Shown here: one piece after another, positions 16,287 to 25,197 of the stretch
Position numbering within the stretch: position 1 is the first letter of the stretch
Layout: the number at the start of each line of letters is the position of its first letter
Assembly: GCA_963710625.1 (NCBI GenBank)
Contig: CAVQBG010000024.1
Location: forward strand, 237,186-301,185
Source: Sva-07 sp963710625
Lineage (GTDB): Bacteria > Actinomycetota > Acidimicrobiia > Acidimicrobiales > Ilumatobacteraceae
Direction: 5' to 3'
Length of the DNA stretch: 64,000 nt
Position numbers and translations under genes: made by a program
Notes under the pieces: generated by a model
Seen by the model: only the letters and a program-made list of their open reading frames with translations
Databases searched by the model: none
What the model was told of the DNA's origin: nothing

Positions 16287-18659
16287 ATGACGAACCATTC
16301 CGGACACGTCGCCTCTGACGATCTCGCGACACTGCGCCAGATCGAACAGCGCGTGCTGTGGCTTGCCACGCGCATCATCGACCACGCCAACCGCCGACCC
16401 GCGTCCGAGGATCCGTCCGGCAACATCAAGGTCGGCGGCCATCAGGCGTCGTGCGCCTCGATGGTGTCGATCATGACGGCCATGTGGTTCGGGCACCTCA
16501 ACGGCTCCGACAAGGTCGCCGTCAAGCCGCACGCCTCGCCCGTCTACCACGCGGTCAAGTACCTCACCGGCGAACTCGACCGGTCCTACCTCACCACGTT
16601 GCGCCAGCGAGGCGGGCTGCAGGCCTATCCGTCGCGCACCAAGGACCCCGACGTGTCCGACTTCTCCACCGGGTCGGTCGGGCTCGGTGCGGTCGCTCCC
16701 CTGTTCTCGGCGCTGACCCGCCGGTACGTCGACTCCCACTTCGGTCACCGTCCCGACGCTCGGTTCATCGCGTTGGTCGGAGACGCCGAACTCGACGAGG
16801 GCAACGTGTGGGAGGCGATCGCCGACCCGGCCACGCAGGGCCTGGCGAACTTCACGATGGTCGTCGATCTCAACCGCCAGAGCCTCGACCGGGTGATCCC
16901 CGACATCGCCGCGATCCGGCTGAAGAAGTTCTTCGAGGACTCGGGGTGGCACGTCGCCGAGGCGAAGTACGGCAGCCGCCTGAGCGCCGCGTTCTCCCGG
17001 CCCGACGGCGACGCACTCGAAGCCCACATCGACCGGATGACCAACGAGGCCTACCAGGAGCTGTTCACTCTCGACGGCGCCGACGTGCGGCGGAAGTTCC
17101 TCGTCGGCGCCGACGATTCCGTTCGCCGCTTCGCGGACGGCCTCGACGACGACGAACTGAAGGCGGTCGTCACCGATCTCGGTGGCCACGACCTCGGACT
17201 GCTGCTCGACTCCTACCGAGCCTGCGACGAGGTGACCGACCGACCGTCGGTGGTGTTCGCCTACACCATCAAGGGGTACGGGCTGCCGATGGCAGGCGAC
17301 CCGATGAACCACGCAGCGCTGTTGAACGAGGAACAGATCGACGCGTTCCGCACATCGGTCGGCCTCGACACCGGCACGGAATGGGACCGCTTCGACCCCG
17401 ACTCTCCGGAGGGACGGCGATGCGCTGCGGTCGGCGGAGCGATCAACAACCCGCCGCCGGTTCCTCGTCCGGCCGTTCCGGTCCCCGTGCGAGCGCGGCC
17501 GGTGTCGACGAACGGGTTCGTGTCGACGCAGGAGTCGTTCGGGCGCGTCCTCGCGAGCCTCGCCGATCTGGCGGGCGTCGGCGAACGGATCGTCACGACG
17601 GCCCCCGACGTCTCGATCTCCACGAACCTCGGCGGGTGGATCAACAAGCGCGGGGTCTACTCGCCCACCGAACGCGCCGACCACGGTGGCGCCGACCGGT
17701 TGCTGCGTTGGGCGCCCGGGCCGACCGGACAGCACATCGAGCTGGGGATCAGCGAGATGAACCTGTTCATGCTCCTCGGACAGCTCGGGTTGAGCCACGA
17801 CCACCACGGCGAACAGCTCCTGCCGATCGGCACGGTGTACGACCCGTTCGTCCTGCGTGGGCTCGACGCCCTGATCTACGGCCTCTACAACGACGCCCGG
17901 TTCATCGTGGCAGGCACACCCGCCGGCGTGACGCTCGCCCCCGAGGGCGGCGCCCACCAGTCGACGATCACGGCATCGGTCGGCCACGAACTCCCGAACA
18001 TCGACTATTCGGAACCGGCCTACGCGAGCGAGGTCGACTGGTTGCTGTGCGATGCACTCGACCAGCTCACGCGACCGGACGGCCGCAGCAGCTATCTTCG
18101 ACTGTCCACCCGACCGATCGACCAGGGTCCGTTCGCCCATGCGCTCGCCGTGCACGGCGAGGAGCGGCTGCGGTCCTTCGTCCTCGCCGGCGGCCATCGG
18201 CTGATCGATGCCGAGCCCGACGGGCGTCCCGCCGTCACGTTGGTCACCACGGGCGCGATGGTTCCCGAGGCGATCGCCGCGGCGGCGGACCTCGACGGCG
18301 AAGGGGTGCAGGCGGTCGTCGTGCACCTCACCAGTCCCGATCGGCTCTACCGGGAGTGGCGGTCGAGGTTCATGTCGTCGGCGACCTCGGGTCGTCTCGT
18401 CCGCCGCCCGATCCACCTCGACACCCTGGTCCCGATCGGCGAACGCGATCGTCCGATCGTGAGCGTGCACGACGCCGCGTCCCACAACCTGGCATGGCTC
18501 GGCTCGGCGATCGGAACGCACCAGTACGCGCTCGGCGTCGATCGCTTCGGTGAATCCGGCACGATCGCGGAACTCCACGAAGCGACGAACATCGACGCGG
18601 CGAGCATCGTCAGCACCGCACTCGTCGCACTCGCGGAGCGCGAACCACCCCACCGCTGA
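16287..18659 (+). CDS. Transketolase-like / AceE-type pyruvate dehydrogenase E1 homologue
   Basis: 790 residues. The N-terminal ThDP-binding domain shows GNIKVGGHQAS (about 44-54), the GD-N motif GDAELDEGN followed by FTMVVDLNRQSLDR (about 165-203), and the RLKKFFEDSGW segment that follows it in AceE. The central pyrimidine-binding domain carries HIELGISEMNLFM with the expected glutamate, and a transketolase C-terminal domain follows (VTLVTTGAMVPEAI). It is shorter than enterobacterial AceE (about 890 residues). It probably decarboxylates a 2-oxo acid or transfers a ketol unit; no E2/E3 partner gene is adjacent, so the substrate is open. Confidence 0.75.
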   Translation: MTNHSGHVASDDLATLRQIEQRVLWLATRIIDHANRRPASEDPSGNIKVGGHQASCASMVSIMTAMWFGHLNGSDKVAVKPHASPVYHAVKYLTGELDRSYLTTLRQRGGLQAYPSRTKDPDVSDFSTGSVGLGAVAPLFSALTRRYVDSHFGHRPDARFIALVGDAELDEGNVWEAIADPATQGLANFTMVVDLNRQSLDRVIPDIAAIRLKKFFEDSGWHVAEAKYGSRLSAAFSRPDGDALEAHIDRMTNEAYQELFTLDGADVRRKFLVGADDSVRRFADGLDDDELKAVVTDLGGHDLGLLLDSYRACDEVTDRPSVVFAYTIKGYGLPMAGDPMNHAALLNEEQIDAFRTSVGLDTGTEWDRFDPDSPEGRRCAAVGGAINNPPPVPRPAVPVPVRARPVSTNGFVSTQESFGRVLASLADLAGVGERIVTTAPDVSISTNLGGWINKRGVYSPTERADHGGADRLLRWAPGPTGQHIELGISEMNLFMLLGQLGLSHDHHGEQLLPIGTVYDPFVLRGLDALIYGLYNDARFIVAGTPAGVTLAPEGGAHQSTITASVGHELPNIDYSEPAYASEVDWLLCDALDQLTRPDGRSSYLRLSTRPIDQGPFAHALAVHGEERLRSFVLAGGHRLIDAEPDGRPAVTLVTTGAMVPEAIAAAADLDGEGVQAVVVHLTSPDRLYREWRSRFMSSATSGRLVRRPIHLDTLVPIGERDRPIVSVHDAASHNLAWLGSAIGTHQYALGVDRFGESGTIAELHEATNIDAASIVSTALVALAEREPPHR

Positions 18660-18754
18660 GTGCACGGCCCGTACGACTCTCGGCGGAACTGGTCGCGACT
18701 GCCGCAACTCGTTCCGCTGAGACCCGAACACACGGGGGCTCGGGCGAGTGTCTG

Positions 18755-20023
18755 TCAGGTCGGGTCGTGGTAGATCAGTCGCAGCAGTGGCCCGGTGAGC
18801 GCAGTGGTGACGAGGGCCATGACGACGATCACGGTGTAGGCGGTCGGGTCGATGACTTCGAGGGAGAGGCCGACGGTCGCGACGACGATCTCCAAGGCGC
18901 CGCGTGCGTTGAGTGAAGCACCGAGTCCGAGCGAGTCGCGAGGGGTGAGGCGACCCAGTCGGCCGCCGCTGTAGGAGCCGGCGAGCTTGGCGGCCGTCGC
19001 CGCGAGCGTGACGATGATTGCCCACGTCGCGACCGACCGATCGGCGAGTTCGGTGAGGTCGACGCGGATACCGGCGATGGCGAAGAAGAGCGGTGCGAAG
19101 ATGCCATTCGTGACCGCTTCGAGTGCCGCGAAGCCATCACTGCGTCGCAGACGGCTCCCCCCGATTGCGATCCCGGCGATGAAGGCACCGATGACGACTT
19201 CGATCCCCGCCGCGTGGGTGACCATGCCGACGGCGACGACGCTGAGCGTGAGGAGGCTGATCTCGGCGGCCCGGCCTCCGTCGCGTCGATCGAGCTCGTC
19301 GGTGAGCTCGTCGAGCACACGTGGTCCGTATCGGAGCACGACCCAGCTGACGCCGAGGACCACAGCGATGGCGACGGCCAGTGGTCCGAGTTCGAATGTT
19401 CCGGACTCCGCGACGCCGACGACGACGCCGAGGAGCAACCAGCCGACGATGTCATTGACCGTCGCGACGCCCAGGGCGAGATGGGCGATCGGGCGGTTCA
19501 TCAGGCCGAGGTCGCTGAGAATGCGCGCAGCCACCGGCAGTGAGGAGATGGCGAACGCAACCGCGAAGAACAGCACGAAGACCGTTCGCGTCGCATCGCC
19601 GAGGAACTCGTCGGGCAGTCGCGACCCGACGAGCGCTCCGACGAGCAAGGGCACCGCGAGGCTGCCGATCGTTGCAGTGGTGGCAGCTCGACCGTGTCGG
19701 CGAATCATCGAGGTGTCGATGTCCGCACCCGTGATGCCGAGGAGGAACACGATGCCGATCCAGGCCAATCCGAGCAGCAACCCGGCCTGTCGCTCGTTGG
19801 CCGGGAACAACCACTCGAAGGCAGACGGCCACAGCTGTCCGAGCAGCGACGGACCCAGCGCAACACCGGCCAGCAGCTCGCCGATGACCCGTGGCATGCC
19901 GACACGACGGGCGACGTAGCCACCGGCCCTGGCGAGGCCGAGTACGACCAGCAACTGGCACCAGAACACGAACAACGAGTGCTCGTCGAGCGGCGGAAGC
20001 GGGGCAATCGCGACCTGGGCCAT
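18755..20023 (-). CDS. CPA2-family cation/proton antiporter
   Basis: 422 residues with about 12 hydrophobic helices and no C-terminal RCK domain. Family marks are MPRVIGELLAGVALGPSLLG near residues 43-62, FLLGITGADID, and the helix-5 motif VATVNDIVGW, whose Asn-Asp pair is the ion/proton-binding site in electroneutral CPA2 (KefB/NapA-like) exchangers. It exchanges Na+ or K+ for protons across the cytoplasmic membrane. Convergent with the transketolase-like gene. Confidence 0.87.
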   Translation of the reverse strand: MAQVAIAPLPPLDEHSLFVFWCQLLVVLGLARAGGYVARRVGMPRVIGELLAGVALGPSLLGQLWPSAFEWLFPANERQAGLLLGLAWIGIVFLLGITGADIDTSMIRRHGRAATTATIGSLAVPLLVGALVGSRLPDEFLGDATRTVFVLFFAVAFAISSLPVAARILSDLGLMNRPIAHLALGVATVNDIVGWLLLGVVVGVAESGTFELGPLAVAIAVVLGVSWVVLRYGPRVLDELTDELDRRDGGRAAEISLLTLSVVAVGMVTHAAGIEVVIGAFIAGIAIGGSRLRRSDGFAALEAVTNGIFAPLFFAIAGIRVDLTELADRSVATWAIIVTLAATAAKLAGSYSGGRLGRLTPRDSLGLGASLNARGALEIVVATVGLSLEVIDPTAYTVIVVMALVTTALTGPLLRLIYHDPT

Positions 20024-20241
20024 CGCAGAGGCTATGCCGCGTGGAGTGATCGAGCGGGAGGGTCATCGGCCCGGGCGTCACAGCCGCCGGACGGGCGTCG
20101 GACGAGGCTGATTGCTCCTGTCTCCAGCCGAACGGATCGTCGAACACCACGACTCCGCCGGGCCTCGGCCCCTACCTGCGTCAGCGTCGACTGGTACCTT
20201 GGCCGCCAGTGCAGCGCAACCAAGGGGCAGACGTCCTTGCG

Positions 20242-22071
20242 ATGTCGGTCATCGTGCCGTCGTACCAGCGGCGCGATTCGCTGCTCCGACTGCTGGGCAC
20301 CCTTGATGAGGCAACCGGCCGCAACGCTGACGTCGAGGTCGTGGTCATCCTGGACGGATCGACCGATGGATCGCGCGAGGCGCTCGAGAAGGCCCGATTC
20401 ACATTCCCGTTGCGATGGCAGTGGCAGCCGAACCGAGGCCGATCGGCCGCGCGCAATGCCGGCCTCGCGTTGGCCGAAGCGGAGGTCTGCTGGCTCGTCG
20501 ACGACGACATGACCATCGACCGCGAGGCGTTCGAGACCCACGCAGAGTTCCATCGCAACGCGCCGGAGCCGTCGGTGCTGGTGGGCCCTCAGGTCGAGAA
20601 CAGGGGCGACCGGTACCTGGACCACATCCTGCAGGAACGCATCGAGCGTCTCGCCCGCGACCGTGTTGTCGCCGACCCGTTCGACTTCTGGACGGGCAAC
20701 GTCAGCGCCCATCGCCAGACCCTGCTCGAGGTGGGTGGCTTCAGCGAGGACTTCGTCGGCTGGGGAGAAGAAGACATCGAGCTGGGCTTCAGGATCATGA
20801 AGGCGGGGGTGCCGGTCGCCTACGAGCGCGCCGCTGGTGGACACCACTGGCGCAAGCGACCACTCAGCCACCGGATCATCGAAGAACGCGAGCGGGGCCG
20901 CAACATCGTCCGACTCTGCGAGCTCCATCCAGAGGCGACGAGTCGGATCTTCCCGTCGTCCACGGTGATCGCCGACCTCCACAGACGCAACCTCCGCTCG
21001 CCGCTGGTCTACGGCACGATCGGGCGCAGTGCAGCGTTGGCGCTCCGGTCGGAACGGGTTCGATCGTCGGGACAGAGCGACAGGATCTTCAACATCGGGA
21101 TGTCGGCCTCGCGTCTTGCGGGGATCATCGAGGAAGGCGGTTCGGAGCGTCTCCAGCGTCGGGCGACCGTCAGCCATCGGTTGTTCCGTTCCCCGTCCGT
21201 CACCGCGGAGACCGAGTCGAGACCGGCCGCGATGGGCACGAACGACGTCCGGTCCGAGTACGAATCGACCGGTTTGGTCCGCCAGTCGATGCCATTGGCC
21301 GATCAGGGAGTGCTCGACCGGCTGCGGGCCGACGCCCCCTGGTTCGCGAACGCGGTCGCCGAGCTACGCGAGCAGGGTTTCCGACGAGTGCCCTATGCCT
21401 TCACGCCGGCCATCGAGCAAGTCGCCACCGACCCCGGGCTCACCGGCGTCATCGAGGAAATCCTCGGCGACGAGCGATGGGTGGCATGGGGAGCGAACAT
21501 CCAGATCGGGACCCCGAATGCGGCGTACGAATGGCACACCGACATCGAGAGCGACCACTGGCCCACGATCACGGTCGCCATCGGCCTCTCGGGATGCCGA
21601 GAGGAGAACGCGACCCGATATCTCCCGGGATCACATCTGTTCCCCGTGACCCCGCAGGCGTGTGGTGATCCGACCGACGACGAGCTCGTGCTCGCAACGG
21701 CCCGGGTGCTCGACCCGCGCACCCAGGAGATCGTGAGATTCGAGGGGTTCGGCGACGGGCGCTTCACGATCTTCGACGCGAAGGGGTGGCATTGCGGGGA
21801 CGCCGAACCATCGACCGATCGTCTGGCACTGTTCCTGCACTATCAGCGGGCGGACGATCATCGGATCCCGTACATGCGCGACTTCACGACGAACTCGTGG
21901 TTCGAGGAGGCGGCGGCGTTCGTGCCGAACCCCCGCCTCGGCGACGACGTGGAGCGCGCCGTGTACCCGCCGCCGTACCAACCGGAAGACGCTGCTCGCT
22001 TGCCGATGAGGTTGCTTCGCACGACGACGCACTCCCTTCGGCGCGGTCGGTCCCGAGCGGCCCGCGCGTGA
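20242..22071 (+). CDS. Bifunctional GT2 glycosyltransferase - PhyH-like 2OG/Fe(II) dioxygenase
   Basis: 609 residues from the ATG at 20242 (AAGGGG about 14 nt upstream); a GTG at 20209 is an alternative. Residues 1-290 form a GT-A fold: SVIVPSYQRR, DGSTDG at 38-43, the DDDM metal motif, and FWTGNVSAHRQTLLEVGGFSEDFVGWGEEDIELGFR, as in GT2/GT7C enzymes. After a linker, residues about 345-560 form a phytanoyl-CoA-dioxygenase-like cupin with the iron triad H432, D434 (WHTD) and H517 (GWHCG), and R527 for 2-oxoglutarate; LPGSH is also typical. I infer sequential glycan or lipid transfer and hydroxylation. Fusion of these two activities in one chain is unusual. Confidence 0.8.
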   Translation: MSVIVPSYQRRDSLLRLLGTLDEATGRNADVEVVVILDGSTDGSREALEKARFTFPLRWQWQPNRGRSAARNAGLALAEAEVCWLVDDDMTIDREAFETHAEFHRNAPEPSVLVGPQVENRGDRYLDHILQERIERLARDRVVADPFDFWTGNVSAHRQTLLEVGGFSEDFVGWGEEDIELGFRIMKAGVPVAYERAAGGHHWRKRPLSHRIIEERERGRNIVRLCELHPEATSRIFPSSTVIADLHRRNLRSPLVYGTIGRSAALALRSERVRSSGQSDRIFNIGMSASRLAGIIEEGGSERLQRRATVSHRLFRSPSVTAETESRPAAMGTNDVRSEYESTGLVRQSMPLADQGVLDRLRADAPWFANAVAELREQGFRRVPYAFTPAIEQVATDPGLTGVIEEILGDERWVAWGANIQIGTPNAAYEWHTDIESDHWPTITVAIGLSGCREENATRYLPGSHLFPVTPQACGDPTDDELVLATARVLDPRTQEIVRFEGFGDGRFTIFDAKGWHCGDAEPSTDRLALFLHYQRADDHRIPYMRDFTTNSWFEEAAAFVPNPRLGDDVERAVYPPPYQPEDAARLPMRLLRTTTHSLRRGRSRAARA

Positions 22072-22124
22072 CTGTCCGCTCTCGACACTGAGTCAACCCA
22101 AGCATGGCCGTACATGGAAAGAGA

Positions 22125-22138
22125 CCCTCCGGGGAGGG
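22125..22138. terminator. Short GC hairpin after the GT2-PhyH gene
   Basis: CCCTC-CGGG-GAGGG forms a 5-bp hairpin 53 nt past the stop, without a T-tract. Weak candidate. Confidence 0.3.
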
Positions 22139-22169
22139 CCGCTGACCTTGCGTCGTGATGGCCGCGCTC

Positions 22170-22205
22170 GGCAGCCCGTCCGGGATTCGAACCCGTGCCT
22201 CCACC
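22170..22205 (-). other. tRNA 3'-end fragment (att-like repeat, left copy)
   Basis: On the minus strand this reads as the T-arm (GGTTCGAATCCCGG) plus the 3' acceptor strand CGGGCTGCC of a tRNA, but no matching 5' acceptor, D-arm or anticodon arm lies upstream, so it is not a gene. 34 of 36 bases match 54343-54378 in the same orientation. Such 3'-end duplicates are left by integration into tRNA genes. Confidence 0.65.
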
Positions 22206-22217
22206 GTCGACTGTGCT

Positions 22218-22919
22218 TCAGCTGAGTTCCGTCGACGGTCGGTAGATCGTCCGGTCGTGGCTGAAATGCGCCGCGGCGATGTCGAGACGCCGAAGACGGC
22301 CGATGGTCTCGGCCGCCGCGTGCCGATATGCCTCGTCGTGGATGTTGTCCACTGCGACGACGCCAGCACTGAACTCCGCGCAGGTGTAGCAGCACTGACC
22401 GGCAACGAGCTGTGCTTCGCCGTCGGTGCCCTGGACCAAGAGGGACTGGTGGCCGGGGGTGTGTCCGGGGGTGGCGAGGATTCGAACACCGGGAGCGATC
22501 TCCTCGTCGCCGTCGATGACTCGTCGTCGGTTCGGTTGGATGTGAGCCCACTCGGCGATCGTGTAGTTCGGTTGTTGCGCTGCGGCGAGTTCGGCCGACT
22601 GGACATAGACCGGCACCGAGGGCAGGGCGTGGTTCTGGCCACAGTGATCGAAGTGCAGGTGGCTGTTGACGATCGCGGTGACGTCGCGTTCATCGACGCC
22701 GACCGCGTTGAGGGCAGCGACGATCGGCGTGATCTCGGGCTGCATGTAGAGGTCGTCGATCAACGGGTGGCCCTGCCCGACGCCGGTGTCGAACACGATC
22801 ACGCCGTCGGGGTGACGGATCACGAACGCACGGATGAGCGCGGTCACATCGTCGACTCGGGGATGCCAGTCGGGCAGCTGCACCTCACCGAGTTCGAGGA
22901 CCTCGACGACCAGTGTCAT
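22218..22919 (-). CDS. MBL-fold hydrolase, AHL-lactonase-like
   Basis: 233 residues. Metal-binding motif SHLHFDHCG (His87, His89, Asp91, His92), then the second metal histidine in TPGHTPGH and a late histidine in AAHFSHD. The layout (N-terminal VFDTGVGQGH, LNAVGVDERDVTAIVNSHLH) resembles N-acyl-homoserine lactonases of the AttM/AiiA branch. It would open a lactone ring or hydrolyse a related ester. The tRNA fragment lies immediately downstream. Confidence 0.8.
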   Translation of the reverse strand: MTLVVEVLELGEVQLPDWHPRVDDVTALIRAFVIRHPDGVIVFDTGVGQGHPLIDDLYMQPEITPIVAALNAVGVDERDVTAIVNSHLHFDHCGQNHALPSVPVYVQSAELAAAQQPNYTIAEWAHIQPNRRRVIDGDEEIAPGVRILATPGHTPGHQSLLVQGTDGEAQLVAGQCCYTCAEFSAGVVAVDNIHDEAYRHAAAETIGRLRRLDIAAAHFSHDRTIYRPSTELS

Positions 22920-23033
22920 GACCGACCCGGCGCCTCGTGATCCGCTTGCCCATCACTCACGCCGACATCCTCCCAGACTCGAGCAACGACGGGGACGAAG
23001 TGCGTCTCGGAGAGTGCGGCGACGCGTTGCGAG

Positions 23034-24194
23034 TCAGCTGCTGGCCATCTCCGCCTCGTATCGCTGCGCGGCCTCGTCGACGGCCGCCAACTGCTTCTCG
23101 GCGAGTTCGGGGCGGGCGTGCTGTGCCCGGTCGGCTGCGCCGATGAGGCTGCTGACGCTGCCCTGAAAGCGCGGCATCACATGACGGGCGAACAACTCGT
23201 AGCTCTTCTTGGTCGCCTGGTTGTTCGCCCAGTTGTGACTCAGTGTCAGATAGGCACCGAAGCCGCCGTTGGACTGATCGAGCAACTCCTCGATCTGAGC
23301 AATCGCCTGGTCCGGGGTGCCGATCACACCGAGGCCGCCGTTCACGAAGGCGACCATCTCGTCGATGTCGCCGCCCTCGACGGCCATCTGCGGGAACGCG
23401 GCGACGTTCTGGAAGTAACGGAACCACTGGGTGATGCCGTACTCGACGTCCTGGCGGGCCTGCTCCTCGGTCTCGGCGAGGTGCATCAGCCCGACGAGAC
23501 GCCACTTGTCGCGGTCGGCCACCTGCCCGTGCTGAGCGGCGACGTCTTCCTGGATGGTCCAGTGGTGTGCGAGGACGTCCATGCCGATCGCCACCGTCGC
23601 ACCGAGCGACAGCACGCCTGCGCCGTACTTGCCGGCCAGCTTCGCACCCGAAGGGGACGCGACCGCAGCGACAGCGATGTCGAACAACGGATCGGAATAC
23701 GGGCGCAGGTGCAGCCGGGCGTCGCTGAGGGTCAGGCGATCGGAGGAGTAGTTGACCGGCTCATCGCTGGTGAGCAGCTGCATCACGATCGCCATGTACT
23801 CCTCGAGCAGCGGGCGCATCTCGCTGGGTTCGAGGCCGAGCATCGCGGCATCGGTCGGCAGTGCGCCGGGCCCGACCCCGAGCATGATGCGACCACGCGT
23901 CAGATGGTCGAGGAGCACGATTCGCTCCGCCGTCCACAGCGGGTTGTGGTAGGGCAGTGACACGACGCCGGTGCCGAGCTTGATGCGCTGGGTGCGTGCG
24001 GCAGCGGCGGCGATGAAGATCTCGGGAGATGCGATGATCTCGCTCCCGGCAGAGTGGTGCTCGCCGATCCACGCCTCGTCGAAACCGAGCGTGTCCATGT
24101 GTTGCAGGAGGTCGAGGTCGGCCTCGAGGGACAGTGTGGGGTTGTGCTCCGGTGGGTGGAACGGTGCCATGAAGGTGCCGAAACGCAGGCGCAT
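23034..24194 (-). CDS. LLM-class flavin-dependent monooxygenase
   Basis: 386 residues, the length and pattern of the luciferase/limonene-monooxygenase branch: MRLRFGTFMAPFHP, GFDEAWIGEHHSAG, RTQRIKLGTGVVSLPYHNPLWTAER and RGRIMLGVGPGALPTDA. It would use FMNH2 (from a separate reductase) and O2 to hydroxylate or epoxidise a small organic substrate. A 3' region with GTPDQAIAQIEEL is typical. The gene is intact, in contrast to the broken sequence just upstream of it. Confidence 0.86.
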   Translation of the reverse strand: MRLRFGTFMAPFHPPEHNPTLSLEADLDLLQHMDTLGFDEAWIGEHHSAGSEIIASPEIFIAAAAARTQRIKLGTGVVSLPYHNPLWTAERIVLLDHLTRGRIMLGVGPGALPTDAAMLGLEPSEMRPLLEEYMAIVMQLLTSDEPVNYSSDRLTLSDARLHLRPYSDPLFDIAVAAVASPSGAKLAGKYGAGVLSLGATVAIGMDVLAHHWTIQEDVAAQHGQVADRDKWRLVGLMHLAETEEQARQDVEYGITQWFRYFQNVAAFPQMAVEGGDIDEMVAFVNGGLGVIGTPDQAIAQIEELLDQSNGGFGAYLTLSHNWANNQATKKSYELFARHVMPRFQGSVSSLIGAADRAQHARPELAEKQLAAVDEAAQRYEAEMASS

Positions 24195-24286
24195 GATGAA
24201 GTCTCCGTGCTGGTTGGTTCGCCGATGGATACCCGCCCACGGCCGACACTATGTGCTCTTGTGAAGCGGCATCGTGTCGGGTGACC

Positions 24287-24660
24287 CGACACGAATCGAT
24301 CACGACGATGGCGAGGTCCTCGTCCTTGTACAGCCTCATCAGGGTCGCAAACGCGGGCCCACCGCCGCCGTGGGAGTCATGGTGTCGGTCGCCGTCTTCG
24401 ACGACGTGCCAGCCGAGACCCTGTTCGAAACCATCTCCGCAGCGGTTCGCCATGTCATCCCACTGGCCGCTGCTTCCAGCTCGGACGTGTCTGTCGTTCA
24501 ACATCGTGTCGACGGTGTCCTGCGACAGGATGCGTTCGCCTTCCAGCTACCGGCGTTCAGGACTGCTGCGGCGAGCCGGGCCGTCGACAACCCGGATCGC
24601 CTTCCCAACGGGCATCTGGGCGAGCGGTATCCGGCCGAAGTGTCGGACCTCCGAGCCCGA
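24287..24660 (-). pseudogene. Serine hydrolase (beta-lactamase-related) C-terminal remnant
   Basis: In the minus strand, pieces in two frames line up with the C-terminal part of class-C beta-lactamase-like serine hydrolases: ARLAAAVLNAG in one frame, LEGERILSQDTVDTMLNDR in another, then QGLGWHVVEDG, SHGGGGPAFATLMRLYKDEDLAIVVIDS. An in-frame TAG and at least one frameshift precede the intact stretch. The nucleophile half (SxxK) is missing and the 3' end runs on without the usual stop, so this is a decayed fragment. Confidence 0.65.
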
Positions 24661-25197
24661 CCAGTCCACCGATTGATCCCGTCAGCGATCGGGCAAGCGT
24701 CCGGGCCACGGCACCCGTTCTGAGCGGGACTGGGCATCGAGCCACGTCACAACGGCAGCTCGGCACCTTCGCAACCCTCGGTGCGTGCCGAGCCTCGATC
24801 TGCTGCTGCCGGTCGTGGAGACATCGGCTGGCACGGCCGGATCGAGCGCCAGCACCGTCGTCATCCCGGGTGGCGTGCTCGTCGGGGTGTACCCGCCGAG
24901 CGGCTGGCCAACACCCGAGTCTCTCGCCTCGTCGAGTCTCGTTGCGGTCGATGCCGATCCTCGACGGGAACCAGGCGATCATGACGCACGACGACAACGC
25001 GGACGGCGTGGCTGACAACCAGGGTCTGGTACCCGCCCGAGCACACGATCGAGACAATTTTGGTCAACCTGACGAGCTGAACCCGACAGACCAAACCGTG
25101 CACGAACCGGCGTGAAGGCTTGCGCTGGGCTCGACGCGCGAACTGGAAATCGATCGGCCAGGAAGTCGGCATCGGCCATGTTGGTCTGGTCGGCCGG
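24661..25197. other. Stretch without a supportable gene
   Basis: Open frames here on both strands have no recognisable domain and inconsistent codon bias. It may hold the unrecognisable 5' part of the serine-hydrolase remnant. Confidence 0.5.

Noticed and set aside
16272..19025. 917-residue minus-strand open frame opposite the transketolase-like gene
   Set aside because: Arg/Asp/Gly-rich shadow of a clearly coding plus-strand gene; no domain.
22170..22205. Functional tRNA gene on the minus strand
   Set aside because: Only the T-arm and the 3' acceptor strand are present, the T-stem has an A/G mismatch, and no 5' acceptor half lies upstream.
24274..24723. 149-residue plus-strand protein
   Set aside because: It lies opposite serine-hydrolase sequence (SHGGGGPAFATLMRLY on the minus strand), and its own sequence has no domain.
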